Below, in pieces: positions 17,579 to 28,802 of a stretch of DNA of 64,000 bases (the stretch's first letter is position 1; every line of letters starts with the position of its first letter). The notes under the pieces are model-generated. The model worked only from the letters and a program-made list of their open reading frames with translations. It was not told where the DNA came from and did no database searches. The stretch spans positions 445,001 to 509,000 of the forward strand of contig NZ_CP029761.1 in the NCBI RefSeq assembly GCF_006874585.1, given 5' to 3'. This DNA comes from Sphingomonas sp. IC081. GTDB lineage: Bacteria; Pseudomonadota; Alphaproteobacteria; Sphingomonadales; Sphingomonadaceae. A program made the position numbers and the translations under genes.

Positions 17579-17992
17579 ATGCTGGCGCTGCAACCCGTTG
17601 ATACTGCCGTTACCGCTTTCCGTCCCGATCCAATAACCCAGGACGAGGCATCTGCCATGTTCCGGGCAGTCCTCAATCTGTTCGGCAAATGGGAACTGAC
17701 CGACGAGCAGGCTGCAACCCTGCTCGACATGCCGGTGCGCTCGTATCGCCGATGGAAGGCGGAAGGCCCCGGGCGTATTTCGCGCGATGGGCGTGCGCGC
17801 CTCTCCAATCTCATGGGCATCCACAAGGCGCTCCGGATCATCTTCTCGGAAGCGACCCGCGGGTATTCTTGGATCAGAGCAGCGAATGAAGCGTTCGGCG
17901 GAGCCACTGCGCTCGACGTGATGCTGGGAGGCGAGCTTACCGACATCATGCGGGTGCGTCGCTATCTCGACGCCGAGCGCGGTGGCTGGTGA
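17579..17992 (+). CDS. Xre/MbcA/ParS-type antitoxin (DUF2384)
   Basis: The 137-residue protein has an N-terminal helix-turn-helix region (LTDEQAATLLDMPVRSYRRWK) and a C-terminal DUF2384-type toxin-binding region (LFSEATRGYSWIRAANEAFGG ATALDVM GGEL is approximated by ANEAFGGATALDVMLGGEL). Such proteins neutralise RES-domain toxins and repress their own operon. The ATG at 17579 has a GGAGAA site. Its stop overlaps the toxin start (GTGA). It is intact although its toxin is broken. Confidence 0.88.
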   Translation: MLALQPVDTAVTAFRPDPITQDEASAMFRAVLNLFGKWELTDEQAATLLDMPVRSYRRWKAEGPGRISRDGRARLSNLMGIHKALRIIFSEATRGYSWIRAANEAFGGATALDVMLGGELTDIMRVRRYLDAERGGW

Positions 17993-18516
17993 GCGTATCG
18001 GCAGATATTCCGATTTCTCGAGTTGAGTGGAAAGGCGCTGTCAGGATCATCCGCAGTGCCTTCCCGCCCATCGATCTGTTCGAGGACATCGCTGATCCAG
18101 CCGACTGGCCGCTGCTGATCTCAGCAGAGCAGAAAACCAATCCTCGCATCATGGCGACGATCGGCAATCTCGACCTCGTTCCGGTTGACCGGCGCGTCGG
18201 CGGCAACGGGGCCTCTTACCTCATGGCGCCATTCACCCACGTTAGCACCGATCGACCGAGCCGCTTTACCGATGGCAGCTACGGCGTGCTCTACGTTGGG
18301 GACCGTTTTGAGACCGCACTGTTCGAGACGATTTACCATCACGCCCGCTTCATGGCCCGGACGAAGGAAGCACCTGGCTGGACCTCACAGTTCCGAGAGA
18401 TCGTCATGTCAGTCGATGCTGACCTCCATGATCTCAGAGCTGCAGATGCAGAGCTAGCCGCGACGCTGGACCCTGACAGCTACGCGGCATCTCAAGCTCT
18501 TGCAGCGTATCTCAGG
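17989..18516 (+). pseudogene. RES-domain toxin, N-terminal part (split by IS21-like element)
   Basis: These 176 codons from GTG 17989 carry the RES-type NAD-degrading toxin core: PSRFTDGSYGVLYVGDRFET and ALFETIYHHARFMA, with the conserved Arg, Tyr and Glu. The gene is cut by an insertion at CTCAGG and continues at 21147; joined, it would encode 244 residues. Read-through into the insertion adds 14 codons. The missing piece includes the final strands with the conserved Ser region, so toxicity is probably lost. Confidence 0.88.
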
Positions 18517-18598
18517 TGTAGCGCGACAAACAGGATGAGGATTGCGCGTCAATCAGGATGAGAATGTGATTGTCGCGGCGCGTCATTCAGTGCCGATT

Positions 18599-20961
<2,363 letters not shown>

Positions 20962-21037
20962 TCAGGTCCTCCTCCCTGGGAAAACCCAATGCATAGCGAC
21001 CACCACGACCATCACAGGCACCCTTCAAAAGGCGCCT

Positions 21038-21092
21038 CCTGCGTTCCGGGATCGGCTACGGGCTACGCCCTTCGCCAATCCCGGAACGCAGG
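21038..21092. repeat. Hairpin near the IS21 right end
   Basis: CCTGCGTTCCGGGAT (21038-21052) and its exact reverse complement (21078-21092) flank a 25-base loop upstream of istA. It could block transcription entering from outside, as hairpins at IS ends often do. Confidence 0.7.
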
Positions 21093-21146
21093 ATTCTCAT
21101 CTTGTTTGTCGCGCTTTCTCAACCTGAATGTCGCGCGACACTCAGG

Positions 21147-21353
21147 GGCTCTGCATCCGACGGCATTGTCTACCCGAGCATCCGCCATCGTGGTGGGGAG
21201 TGCGTCGCGCTCTTCTACCCGGACTGCGCGTCAAACCTCTTGCAGGGGCGGCACCTCGACTACCACTGGGATGGCGAGCGCGTTGACCTCGTCCGTGATG
21301 CTGGATCTGGGGCTGTTTTCCGTATCGTCGATTTGCCGATCGATCCGATCTGA
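21147..21353 (+). pseudogene. RES-domain toxin, C-terminal part
   Basis: The 68 codons plus stop (GSASDGIVYPSIRHRGGECV then ALFYPDCASNLLQGRHLDYHW) are the C-terminal end of a RES domain. They rejoin the N-terminal part in frame after removal of the IS and one CTCAGG copy. The fragment has no start signal of its own. Confidence 0.87.
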
Positions 21354-21444
21354 TCGCAGAAATCCCGAGTAGTCGATAAAGTGCGGTCTGATTACTGCAC
21401 TCAATGAACGGTCAGCGGCTCTGCCTTCGACGAAGCTAGCGCTA

Positions 21445-22280
21445 GGCTCAGGACCCATTGATTGGCTGACGGCGATGTGATTCAGGCTCCGCGAGGAGAC
21501 TGAGCATGAGCGACCTGTATTGGCTGACGGACGAGCAGATGGCGCGGCTGTTGCCGTATTTTCCCAAGAGCCACGGCAAGCCAAGAGTTGACGACAGGCG
21601 TGTCCTGAGCGGGATCATCTTCGTCAATCGGAACGGCCTGCGCTGGCGGGATGCGCCCAGAGAATACGGGCCGCACAAGACATTGTACAACCGCTGGAAG
21701 CGGTGGGGCGAAATGGGCGTGTTCACTCGGATGATGGAGGGCCTGTCCGCGCAGAGGGCCGAGCCGCAGACCGTCATGATCGACGCGACCTATCTCAAGG
21801 CCCACCGCACGGCGTCCAGCCTTGGGGTAAAAAAGGGGATCTCGGGCGTTTGATCGGACGGACAAAAGGCGGCATGAACACGAAATTACACGCCATCACC
21901 GATGCCAACGGGCGTCCTTTGAGCTTCTTCATCACGGCCGGCCAGGTAAGCGATTACACCGGTGCAGCGGCCTTGCTCGACGATTTGCCCAAGGCCAAGT
22001 GGATGCTCGCCGACCGCGGCTATGACGCTGACTGGTTCAGAGATGCGCTGGAACAAAAGGGCATAAAACCGTGCATTCCGGGCCGCAAATCCCGTTCTTT
22101 GCCCGTCAAATACGACAAGCGGCGGTACAAGCGGCGTAACCGCATCGAGATCATGTTCGGTCGTCTGAAGGACTGGCGCCGCGTGGCAACGCGATATGAC
22201 CGCTGCCCAACCGTCTACTTCTCAGCCCTCGCACTGGCGGCCACCGTACTCTTCTGGCTGTGATCAGTGAGTCCTGAGCC
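21445..22280 (+). mobile_element. IS5-family (IS427-like) insertion sequence
   Basis: The 836-bp element has imperfect ends GGCTCAGGACCCATTGAT and, reversed at the right, GGCTCAGGACTCACTGAT. TA flanks both sides (21443-21444 and 22281-22282), consistent with the short target duplications of this group. It carries one transposase in two frames. It inserted between the RES remnant and a small gene and may have removed that gene's original start. Confidence 0.88.
21506..22263 (+). CDS. IS5-family transposase made by programmed -1 frameshift
   Basis: The first frame (21506-21853) holds the N-terminal DUF4096-like region (LTDEQMARLLPYFP, GLRWRDAPREYGP) and the first catalytic Asp (MIDATYLKAHRTA). 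The second frame (to 22263) holds the rest (MLADRGYDADWFR, KRRYKRRNRIEIMFGRLKDW). They join at the slippery heptamer A_AAA_AAG at 21829-21835, aligned with the zero frame, giving a 252-residue product. Without slippage only 115 residues are made. Confidence 0.88.
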
Positions 22281-22533
22281 TAACCCGGCGCTGTCCCCGA
22301 GTCAGCAAGCGGCGCTTGAGGCCGAATACGGAATGGTTGACGGCAGGCTTATCGTCACCAAGCGGCTGAGCCAGACCTTCTACCTCATGACCGAGCACAA
22401 TTTCGATGTTGCACCTGATACACTGCCGCCGGGCAAGCAGCAGCTGGTGCTCCTCAATCGCGAGGAGGTCGTTAATGCTCGGACCATGGCTCGCAAGCTG
22501 TCGATCGACGCGATCGAAAGAGCCTCTCGTTGA
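22267..22533 (+). CDS. Small protein of unknown function paired with a nucleotidyltransferase
   Basis: The frame gives up to 88 residues, rich in polar helix-forming sequence (GMVDGRLIVTKRLSQTFYLM, VLLNREEVVNARTMARKLSI). The first codons lie inside the IS5 right end, so the native N-terminus is uncertain; an ATG at 22333 (MVDGRLIVTK) is an alternative. Its stop is next to the nucleotidyltransferase start, so the two are probably co-translated. I do not recognise the family; a partner or antitoxin role is a guess from context. Confidence 0.55.
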   Translation: MSPEPNPALSPSQQAALEAEYGMVDGRLIVTKRLSQTFYLMTEHNFDVAPDTLPPGKQQLVLLNREEVVNARTMARKLSIDAIERASR

Positions 22534-22535
22534 AC

Positions 22536-23240
22536 ATGGGGCCAAACGATCAAGGGGTTTCAGCTATCTTGCTGTTTGGCAGTCGTGCCCGGGAGGATAA
22601 TAGCCGGGGATCGGACACCGATTTGCTGCTGATAAGCCCTCCTGGCACGCCACAGCACAAGTCCATTGGGCATCTCTCAATGTTCTTTTATCCGTGGGAG
22701 AAGCTGAAGTCCGATGCCCGCGACGGAGATCTCTTCGTCTGTCACATAGTACGTGAAGCAAAGCCGGTGTTCGATCCGCTAGGCCAGCTCGATCAGCTAC
22801 GGTCACAGTTTAGGCTTCGGACTAGTTATGCCCGTGAAATCGGGCACGCCCGTGACCTTGGTTGGTTTCTTGATCGCCACGCTGGAGCGCTGAACTCTAA
22901 CGTCGTCGTACGGCGCATGGTCTGGTGTATCCGCACGATTCTCATCGCGCGACTCGCTGAACGTGGCACCCCCGTTTTCGCACCGCTCGAGCTGGCTAGG
23001 GTCGCTCCTGCCCCCGCCGCTGACCTTCTCGCAGATCGCCATCAGCATCGTTTGGATGTCACAATGAGACAGCGATTTCGCCAGTACATGATGCAGGAAG
23101 ACGCAAATCCAACCCTGCCAAGTGACGCAGCGATCAACGACTACCGATCGCTTTTCCTTGGGACGGGTAACAAGGTAGGCCTGCAAACGATCGAACGGGG
23201 TCTGCGAACGCCCGAAGGCCACCAAGATATCTATAATTGA
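22536..23240 (+). CDS. Nucleotidyltransferase-domain protein with helical C-terminus (MNT/HEPN-like)
   Basis: This 234-residue protein has the polymerase-beta-type nucleotidyltransferase signature ILLFGSRAREDNSRGSDTDL: the GSRA motif and the DxD-type acidic pair. The C-terminal part (RTSYAREIGHARDLGWFL onward) is helical and has no obvious HEPN RX4-6H motif. Such proteins often act as toxins or antitoxins by transferring AMP to partners. It sits with the Xre/RES pair and a small unknown gene, a setting that suggests a second stability or defence module. Confidence 0.7.
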   Translation: MGPNDQGVSAILLFGSRAREDNSRGSDTDLLLISPPGTPQHKSIGHLSMFFYPWEKLKSDARDGDLFVCHIVREAKPVFDPLGQLDQLRSQFRLRTSYAREIGHARDLGWFLDRHAGALNSNVVVRRMVWCIRTILIARLAERGTPVFAPLELARVAPAPAADLLADRHQHRLDVTMRQRFRQYMMQEDANPTLPSDAAINDYRSLFLGTGNKVGLQTIERGLRTPEGHQDIYN

Positions 23241-23421
23241 GCGGGTCGGAGCGATCACAGTTGGAGGAGTTGATCCATCAGTCCGACGTATCAGCCGTTC
23301 TCTCACGCTAGCTCTGGAAGTACGGCCCAAAAGAACAGCAGAGTGGAGTGGGCTTTGCCCTGGTTGAGCCATTTGGGCGTCGATGGTCGATGCACCGGGC
23401 TCACAATCAGGAGTCCGTCCC

Positions 23422-25410
23422 ATGATCAAGTCGATCCCACTGAACAAGCTTGTCCAGTCTCCCCGCAATGTCCGCCGTCACAGTGATCCAGCTGCCGATG
23501 CCGAGCTCAAGTCCAGCATCGCTGCCCATGGCCTGCTGCAGAATCTCATTGTCCGGCCGGCTGTGAAGGGCAAGTTCGAGGTCGAAGCCGGCGAGCGCCG
23601 CCGCCGCGCGATGCTGGCGCTCGCGGACGACAAAATCCTCGAGCGTGATCACGAAGTCACGTGCCTCTTGCTCGAAGACAGCGCCGAAGCCGCGGTCGAG
23701 ACCAGCCTCGCGGAAAACTTCCATCGATTGGCCATGAACCCTGCCGATGAAGCCCAGGCCTTTGCCGCGCTTGTGACTGGCGGTGCGACTGTGGAGGATG
23801 TTGCGCGCCGCTTCGGTCTGACAGTCCGCTTCGTCGAGGGCCGGCTGCGTCTTGCGACGCTAGCGCCTATCGTGTTCGAGGCGCTGGCATCGGGCCAGAT
23901 CACCCTCGACATTGCCAAAGCGTTCGGCGCTACCTCGGATCAGGGCATCCAGACCCGCGTATTCGAGCAGGTGTCCTCGGGCTATTATGCGCCTAACCCC
24001 GACAGTGTCCGGCGTATGGTCCTGTCCGGGACGGTACGAGGCAGCGATCCGCGCGCCCGTCTCGTTGGCCGCGACGCCTACATCGCTGCGGGCGGCCGCA
24101 TTGAGCGCGAACTGTTCGACAACGACGACAGCGAGTCCTGGGTCGATGTTGCTTTGCTTGAAAGCCTTGCCGCCACGAAGATGGAAGAGCAGGCCAAAGC
24201 CCTCGCCGCTGAGCAGGGTCTTGCCTGGGTCAAGCCGACGCTCGATCCTTATGCCAGCCACGACCTGGTCGAAGGGCTGGTCAGGCTTCCCGCCGAACCG
24301 GCGCCGCTGACTGAAGCGGAAGTGGCAAGGCTCGACGAACTCGATGCCTCCTATGACGAGCATGCGGCGATCCTTGAAGACGAGGACAGTGCCGAGGAGG
24401 CCGTGGCTGCGGCCGAAGCGGCTATCGAGGCCATCGAACGCGAATGCCAGGACATTCGTGCCCGACCGCCGGTTATCGCGCCGGAGCTTAAGGCCGAGGC
24501 GGGAATGGTGCTGGTGCTCTCCCGCGATGGCACGCCGGTACTCCAGCCGGTGTTCTACGGCGAGCGTCAGGCTGAACCCGCCGAAGCTGACGACGGGATC
24601 GAAGTCGTTGCCGGCGATGAAGTTTCGGACAGACGCCGGACGACCTTGTCGAAACGTCTGGTCGACGAACTCGCGATGCAGCGCCGCGATGTTCTGGCAC
24701 TTCACGTTGCATCCGATCCCGGGCTGGCGCTCGACGTCATGGTCTTCACCCTCGCCGATTCCGATACCCACGATTGGCGGGCGCGCCATTCGACCACGCT
24801 GCGTGCGCCTGTTCCGGCAGGCCCGATCATCGGCTTCGAAGCCAAGGACGCGCCGGCGAGCAGCGCGCTTGCTGAGCTCAGATCCGGCCTGGACGAAAGC
24901 TGGCGTGCGGGCACCGATGTGACTGCCCGCTTCGATCTGTTTCGGGCGCTGCCCGATGAAAGCCGAGCCGCATGGCTGGGCTACGTCGTCGCCCGGTCGC
25001 TCGAGGCAAGCCTCAACATGTCCGGTGAGCGCCAACTGCCGTTCCAGGATCACCTTGGCAGCCTGATCGGCATCGATATGGCGCAGTGGTGGCGTCCGAC
25101 GGCGGCCAACTACTTCGACCGGGTGTCGAAGCAGGTGATCCTCGATGCGCTGACTGATGTCGGCGGCATCGAGCTTTCCTCGCGCTTTGCCGCGGTCAAG
25201 AAGGGCGATCTCGCGATGAGTGCCGAGCGCGTCTTCGCAGGCACCTACATCACCGAGGTCGAGGTTCGCGAGAAGGCGCTCGCCTGGGTGCCTGAGGTCA
25301 TGCGCTTCGCTTGCCCTGCGCCGGAGGCTGGCGAAGCCGAGGTCGACGCAACTGACGCTGAGCCTAGTGTCGACGGCGAAATTCATACCCCCCGCGAGCT
25401 GGCCGCCTGA
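23422..25410 (+). CDS. parB: ParB/RepB/Spo0J-family protein (large ICE type)
   Basis: The 662-residue protein starts with a ParB N-terminal domain (residues 1-95; AAHGLLQNLIVRP, EVEAGERRRRAML) and the box II motif SLAENFHRLAMNPADEAQAF near residue 110, then a helix-turn-helix (TVEDVARRFGLTVRFVEGRL). The C-terminal 450 residues include an acidic coiled segment around 300-350 and a conserved region of unknown role. No ParA partner is seen nearby. A CAGGAG site precedes the ATG. It may bind ICE DNA for maintenance or regulation. Confidence 0.9.
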   Translation: MIKSIPLNKLVQSPRNVRRHSDPAADAELKSSIAAHGLLQNLIVRPAVKGKFEVEAGERRRRAMLALADDKILERDHEVTCLLLEDSAEAAVETSLAENFHRLAMNPADEAQAFAALVTGGATVEDVARRFGLTVRFVEGRLRLATLAPIVFEALASGQITLDIAKAFGATSDQGIQTRVFEQVSSGYYAPNPDSVRRMVLSGTVRGSDPRARLVGRDAYIAAGGRIERELFDNDDSESWVDVALLESLAATKMEEQAKALAAEQGLAWVKPTLDPYASHDLVEGLVRLPAEPAPLTEAEVARLDELDASYDEHAAILEDEDSAEEAVAAAEAAIEAIERECQDIRARPPVIAPELKAEAGMVLVLSRDGTPVLQPVFYGERQAEPAEADDGIEVVAGDEVSDRRRTTLSKRLVDELAMQRRDVLALHVASDPGLALDVMVFTLADSDTHDWRARHSTTLRAPVPAGPIIGFEAKDAPASSALAELRSGLDESWRAGTDVTARFDLFRALPDESRAAWLGYVVARSLEASLNMSGERQLPFQDHLGSLIGIDMAQWWRPTAANYFDRVSKQVILDALTDVGGIELSSRFAAVKKGDLAMSAERVFAGTYITEVEVREKALAWVPEVMRFACPAPEAGEAEVDATDAEPSVDGEIHTPRELAA

Positions 25411-25445
25411 CCTCCTCCTGACAGGCAAGGCCACTCGTACCTCGA

Positions 25446-25487
25446 GAAGCGGTCCTTCGGCTTACGCCGGAGGGCCGCTTCCTTTTT
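25446..25487 (+). terminator. Rho-independent terminator after parB
   Basis: The 16-base arms 25446-25461 and 25466-25481 pair with two wobble mismatches and are followed by a TTTTT run. It separates parB from ardC. Confidence 0.8.
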
Positions 25488-25577
25488 GGAAGCAGAGCAG
25501 AGGGGGCCCGTGAACCTGTGGCACTGACCGGCGAACCTGTCGCCAACTGTCCGGATGCCGCAATCAGGAGAACAATC

Positions 25578-26519
25578 ATGGCCTATCGCAAGGGGCAGGG
25601 CGGCGGCTTGTCGCCCGCCACCCGCATCACCCAGGAAATCATCGCCCGTCTGGAAGCAGGCACGAAGCCGTGGATCAAGCCGTGGCGCGGTGTCCCAGTT
25701 TCCCGGCCCTTGCGGGCCTGCGGAATTCCGTACCGCGGCATGAACGTGTTCTGGTTGTGGATGGTCGCCGACATGTGCGGCTACGCCTCGCCGTTCTGGA
25801 TGACTTACAACCAGGCCAAGTCGCTCGGCGCCCAGGTCCGCAAGGGCGAGAAGTCGACCATCGCGATCTTCTACAAGAGCTATACCCAGGAGGTGGAAGC
25901 CCCCGATACCGGCGAAAAGACCGATGAAGCGCGCCGGGTGCTCAAGGCCTATCCGGTCTTCAATGCCGATCAGGTCGAAGGTCTACCCGAGCGTTTCCAT
26001 CCGGCTGCAACGCTGGAGCTGGTCGAGCCTGCAGGGCGCGAGGCTGAGCTCGACGCCTTCTTCGCTGCCATCCCCGTCAATCTGCGCCATCAGGGCTGCG
26101 AAGCCTATTACGAACCGACTGCGGATCGCGTCACGATGCCGCCGGTCAGCCTCTTCTCCGGGTTCGATCACTATTACGCCACGCTCGCCCATGAGCTGTC
26201 GCATTGGACCGGCCACACGAGCCGTCTGGGACGTGATCTCAAGAACCGCTTCGGCACTTCCGCCTACGCCGCCGAGGAACTCGTCGCCGAACTCTCCAGC
26301 GCCATGCTGGGCGCCGAGCTGGGCCTGCCGGTCACGCATCTCGACAGTCACGCGAGCTATATCGAGCACTGGCTCAAACTTCTGAAGGACGACGACCGCG
26401 CCATCCTGACCGCTGCGGCCAAGGCCGAAGAAGCTTCGAGCCTGCTGCTGAAGCTCGGCGGGAGGGTCATGCCTGAGCAGTTTGACGACGCGTCAGACGA
26501 CGCTGCTCTCGCGGCCTGA
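25578..26519 (+). CDS. ardC: ArdC-like antirestriction protein / zincin metallopeptidase
   Basis: The 313-residue protein has an N-terminal ArdC ssDNA-binding domain (ITQEIIARLEAGTKPWIKPW, GIPYRGMNVFWLWM) and a C-terminal zincin domain with HELSHWTGH near residue 205 and the downstream Glu in YAAEELVAELSSAML. ArdC proteins protect incoming single-stranded DNA from host restriction. An AATCAGGAG leader like that of parB precedes the ATG. Confidence 0.9.
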   Translation: MAYRKGQGGGLSPATRITQEIIARLEAGTKPWIKPWRGVPVSRPLRACGIPYRGMNVFWLWMVADMCGYASPFWMTYNQAKSLGAQVRKGEKSTIAIFYKSYTQEVEAPDTGEKTDEARRVLKAYPVFNADQVEGLPERFHPAATLELVEPAGREAELDAFFAAIPVNLRHQGCEAYYEPTADRVTMPPVSLFSGFDHYYATLAHELSHWTGHTSRLGRDLKNRFGTSAYAAEELVAELSSAMLGAELGLPVTHLDSHASYIEHWLKLLKDDDRAILTAAAKAEEASSLLLKLGGRVMPEQFDDASDDAALAA

Positions 26520-26530
26520 GGGAGGATGTC

Positions 26531-26953
26531 ATGGGCCGATCGGTCAGCTATCCGAGCGGCGCTGTCGTCGCATTTACGGTGCTCGACGTTGAAAGCGACG
26601 ACGATTGGGAATTCGAGTACGAATGGCTGCGTGACGATCTGTGCGAGCGGGCCGCCAAAGCCTTCCCGTCCCTGATCCCGCACGACGGCTGGCGCGGCCG
26701 GGAGGACCGGATCCTCATGCGCAATGCCTATGCGGATTTCGGCGTATCGGTCTATGGCGGGCTGGTGGCCGTCTGGATCGTCGAACGCGATGACGGGGCC
26801 TATTGGGACGCCGATTGGCGCACGGCCCGCTCACCGCGGGCACAGCGCTGGCTGTCACAGATCGCATCCCGTTTCGATGCCTTGTTTGGTGACTACGATT
26901 GCCTCGGGCACATGTCGAACGGCGAGGGGGTCTACACCAAGCGCGCAGCTTGA
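26531..26953 (+). CDS. Conserved ICE protein of unknown function
   Basis: The 140-residue protein follows ardC by 11 bases with its own ribosome site and probably shares its transcript. It is acidic (VLDVESDDDWEFEYEWLRDD) and rich in aromatic residues (DDGAYWDADWRT), with no membrane segment or recognised motif. Its position next to an antirestriction gene suggests a role in establishment in a new host, but nothing in the sequence proves it. Confidence 0.75.
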   Translation: MGRSVSYPSGAVVAFTVLDVESDDDWEFEYEWLRDDLCERAAKAFPSLIPHDGWRGREDRILMRNAYADFGVSVYGGLVAVWIVERDDGAYWDADWRTARSPRAQRWLSQIASRFDALFGDYDCLGHMSNGEGVYTKRAA

Positions 26954-27062
26954 GGCCTGTGAGTTGGTTGGTCGCGGCGCTGGGTTGCCATCCCTGACTG
27001 CACTTTGCCGGCCGCTCATGGTCTGTCGCCATGCGAGAGAGGCCCTGGGCCAGCCGCCAGCC

Positions 27063-27166
27063 TTGCGCAACCCGGCTTGGGCGGGCCCGTGTTGGCCTTG
27101 CCCCTTCGGGCTCAAGGCCTGCCCGCGCCAGCCCGCCAAGCCGGGTTCCCCCTGACGGGTGCGCAA
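27063..27166. other. Long structured hairpin in a gene-free stretch (possible ncRNA or leader)
   Basis: The 301-bp gap between two coding regions contains nested complementary arms. TTGCGCA (27063-27069) pairs with 27160-27166, AACCCGGCTTGG (27069-27080) with 27136-27147, CGGGC with GCCCG, and GGCCTTG (27094-27100) with CAAGGCC (27113-27119), closing on a TTCG loop. The order of arms is consistent with one extended stem. It precedes the DUF2493 gene by about 90 bp. Function is unknown. Confidence 0.55.
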
Positions 27167-27254
27167 TCCTGCCTGAATGCTGGCCCTGACGGGCTCTCGC
27201 TGGCGCAGCCATGAACGGATGCGCCGGTGTCACGTCAGTCAGGAGGACTTACCC

Positions 27255-28208
27255 ATGCACACGTCATTTGCCGACCAACTCGCCGGGCTCGATCTTGCCG
27301 GTTTCTCGATCGGACCCGCTCCCGTATCGACAAGCGATTTTCCGGTCCGGGAGGCGGTCGTCCAAACGCTCGAAGCGGTCTGGTCCGATCTTTTCGCCAT
27401 GGTGTCCGGGACCGCTCTTGAAGCCGACGCCGAGGATCTTGGCTGGGCCTTCGTCAACATCTTCCATCGCTCGGCGGAACGCAAATCGAATGCCCTCGAC
27501 CGGGCGACCGACGAGGTCCGCGCGCTGATTGCTACGGCCGATGGATCCGAGGTCCACACCCATGACCTTGAGACCCAGGTTGAGCGGGCGCAATGCGCAG
27601 AAAGCGCGATGCTGGCACTCGAAGAGATGCGCGAAGTCGCAGCAGGCCTATACCTCAACGAGTTCGGTTCCTCCTGGAAGCCAGTCTCCAGTTCTCGCTT
27701 CAATCACAGTGCAATGCTGACCTCGGCGCTCGTCGAAGGTCGCGACTTCCTGCGCGCCCGCGCCGAGGCCAAACGCCGTGCGGCCGTGCCCGAAGGAACC
27801 CCGGTCGTGTTCGCCGGAGGGCGCACCCGTCATGCTACCGAAGACGATGCGCTGACCTTCGGCAACAATGTCTGGGCCACGCTCGACAAGGTCCGCGACC
27901 GCGTGCCGGATATGGTCTTGATCCATGGCGGCGACACCAAGGGCGTCGACCGTCTGGCTTCGAGCTGGGCTGAACGTCGCGGCATCCCGCAGGTGACATT
28001 CTCGCTGGATATGCGCCTGGGCGCCCGTGCCGGCTTCAAGCGCAACGAGCGGATGCTTTCCCTCGATCCGCGCTACGTCATTGCGTTCCCGGGTAATGGC
28101 GTACTCGAACGCCTGGTGATCGAGGCCAAGGCTCGGCGGATCACCGTTGTCGATCGCCGCGGGCCGCTCGGTACCAATCCGAAGAACACTTCGGCCAGGA
28201 CCGACTAG
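27255..28208 (+). CDS. DUF2493-domain protein (SLOG-like Rossmann fold)
   Basis: The 317-residue protein has a helical N-terminal half and a C-terminal DUF2493 domain: VVFAGGRTRH near residue 195, MVLIHGGDTKGVDRLASSWA, and RNERMLSLDPRYVIAFPGNG. Related SLOG-fold proteins bind nucleotides. It is common among sphingomonad plasmid and ICE genes; its role is unknown. A strong AGGAGG site precedes the ATG at 27255. Confidence 0.85.
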   Translation: MHTSFADQLAGLDLAGFSIGPAPVSTSDFPVREAVVQTLEAVWSDLFAMVSGTALEADAEDLGWAFVNIFHRSAERKSNALDRATDEVRALIATADGSEVHTHDLETQVERAQCAESAMLALEEMREVAAGLYLNEFGSSWKPVSSSRFNHSAMLTSALVEGRDFLRARAEAKRRAAVPEGTPVVFAGGRTRHATEDDALTFGNNVWATLDKVRDRVPDMVLIHGGDTKGVDRLASSWAERRGIPQVTFSLDMRLGARAGFKRNERMLSLDPRYVIAFPGNGVLERLVIEAKARRITVVDRRGPLGTNPKNTSARTD

Positions 28209-28225
28209 GGCCCTGACGGTCTTCG

Positions 28226-28250
28226 CGCCAGCGCCGGATCGGCGCTGGCG
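28226..28250. repeat. Intergenic hairpin
   Basis: CGCCAGCGCC and GGCGCTGGCG flank GGATC directly after the DUF2493 gene. No T-run follows, so it may stabilise mRNA rather than end it. Confidence 0.5.
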
Positions 28251-28330
28251 TCGCTCATCAGAGGAAAGGCGTGCGCCTGTCGGTTGGAGCCAGCAAATGG
28301 TCGTTGGCTCCTTTCTACAGGAGGTATTCC

Positions 28331-28792
28331 ATGATCGATATCGAGGCCGTGATGGCCGACTTTGCCGTTCTTCAGGCCCAGCGGCAGGCCCAGGTGGTCG
28401 CAGAGATTCAGCAGCTCAAGACCGTCATTCTCCCGCGCTTGCAGGAAGCCGGAATCGCCCGCGTCGAGATCCGCTTTGACGGCTGCGGCGACAGCGGTGC
28501 TGTTGAGGAATGCGCGTGCCTCGATGCCGCTGGTGCCGCGATCGCGTGCCCCGATGTCACCATTCTGGAAGACGAAGCAGGCAACTCGGATGGTGACGGT
28601 TCCGCGGAGCTGCACTCACTCGGCCAAGCTCTCGAGCAGCTGACCTATCTGGCGCTCGAACGTCACCATCCTGGCTGGGAGATCAACGACGGTGCCTGCG
28701 GCGAACTGGTGATCGATGTGGCTGAAGCGACCTTCGTGCTCGACTGCAGTCTGCGCTTCACCGCGACCGATGATCACAGGACCGAGCTCTAG
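28331..28792 (+). CDS. Conserved ICE protein, DUF6878-like
   Basis: The 153-residue acidic protein begins MIDIEAVMADFAVLQAQRQA, a helical start, and continues with VEIRFDGCGDSGAVEECACL and VIDVAEATFVLDCSLRF. It has a strong AGGAGG site 6 bases before the ATG. Proteins of this type travel with conjugative elements of sphingomonads; the biochemical role is not known. The following gene begins 10 bases after its stop. Confidence 0.75.
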   Translation: MIDIEAVMADFAVLQAQRQAQVVAEIQQLKTVILPRLQEAGIARVEIRFDGCGDSGAVEECACLDAAGAAIACPDVTILEDEAGNSDGDGSAELHSLGQALEQLTYLALERHHPGWEINDGACGELVIDVAEATFVLDCSLRFTATDDHRTEL

Positions 28793-28802
28793 GAGACCTG
28801 GC

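Noticed and set aside
23860..25434. A 524-codon frame antisense to parB
   Set aside because: It mirrors the parB coding strand with arginine- and glycine-rich shadow composition.
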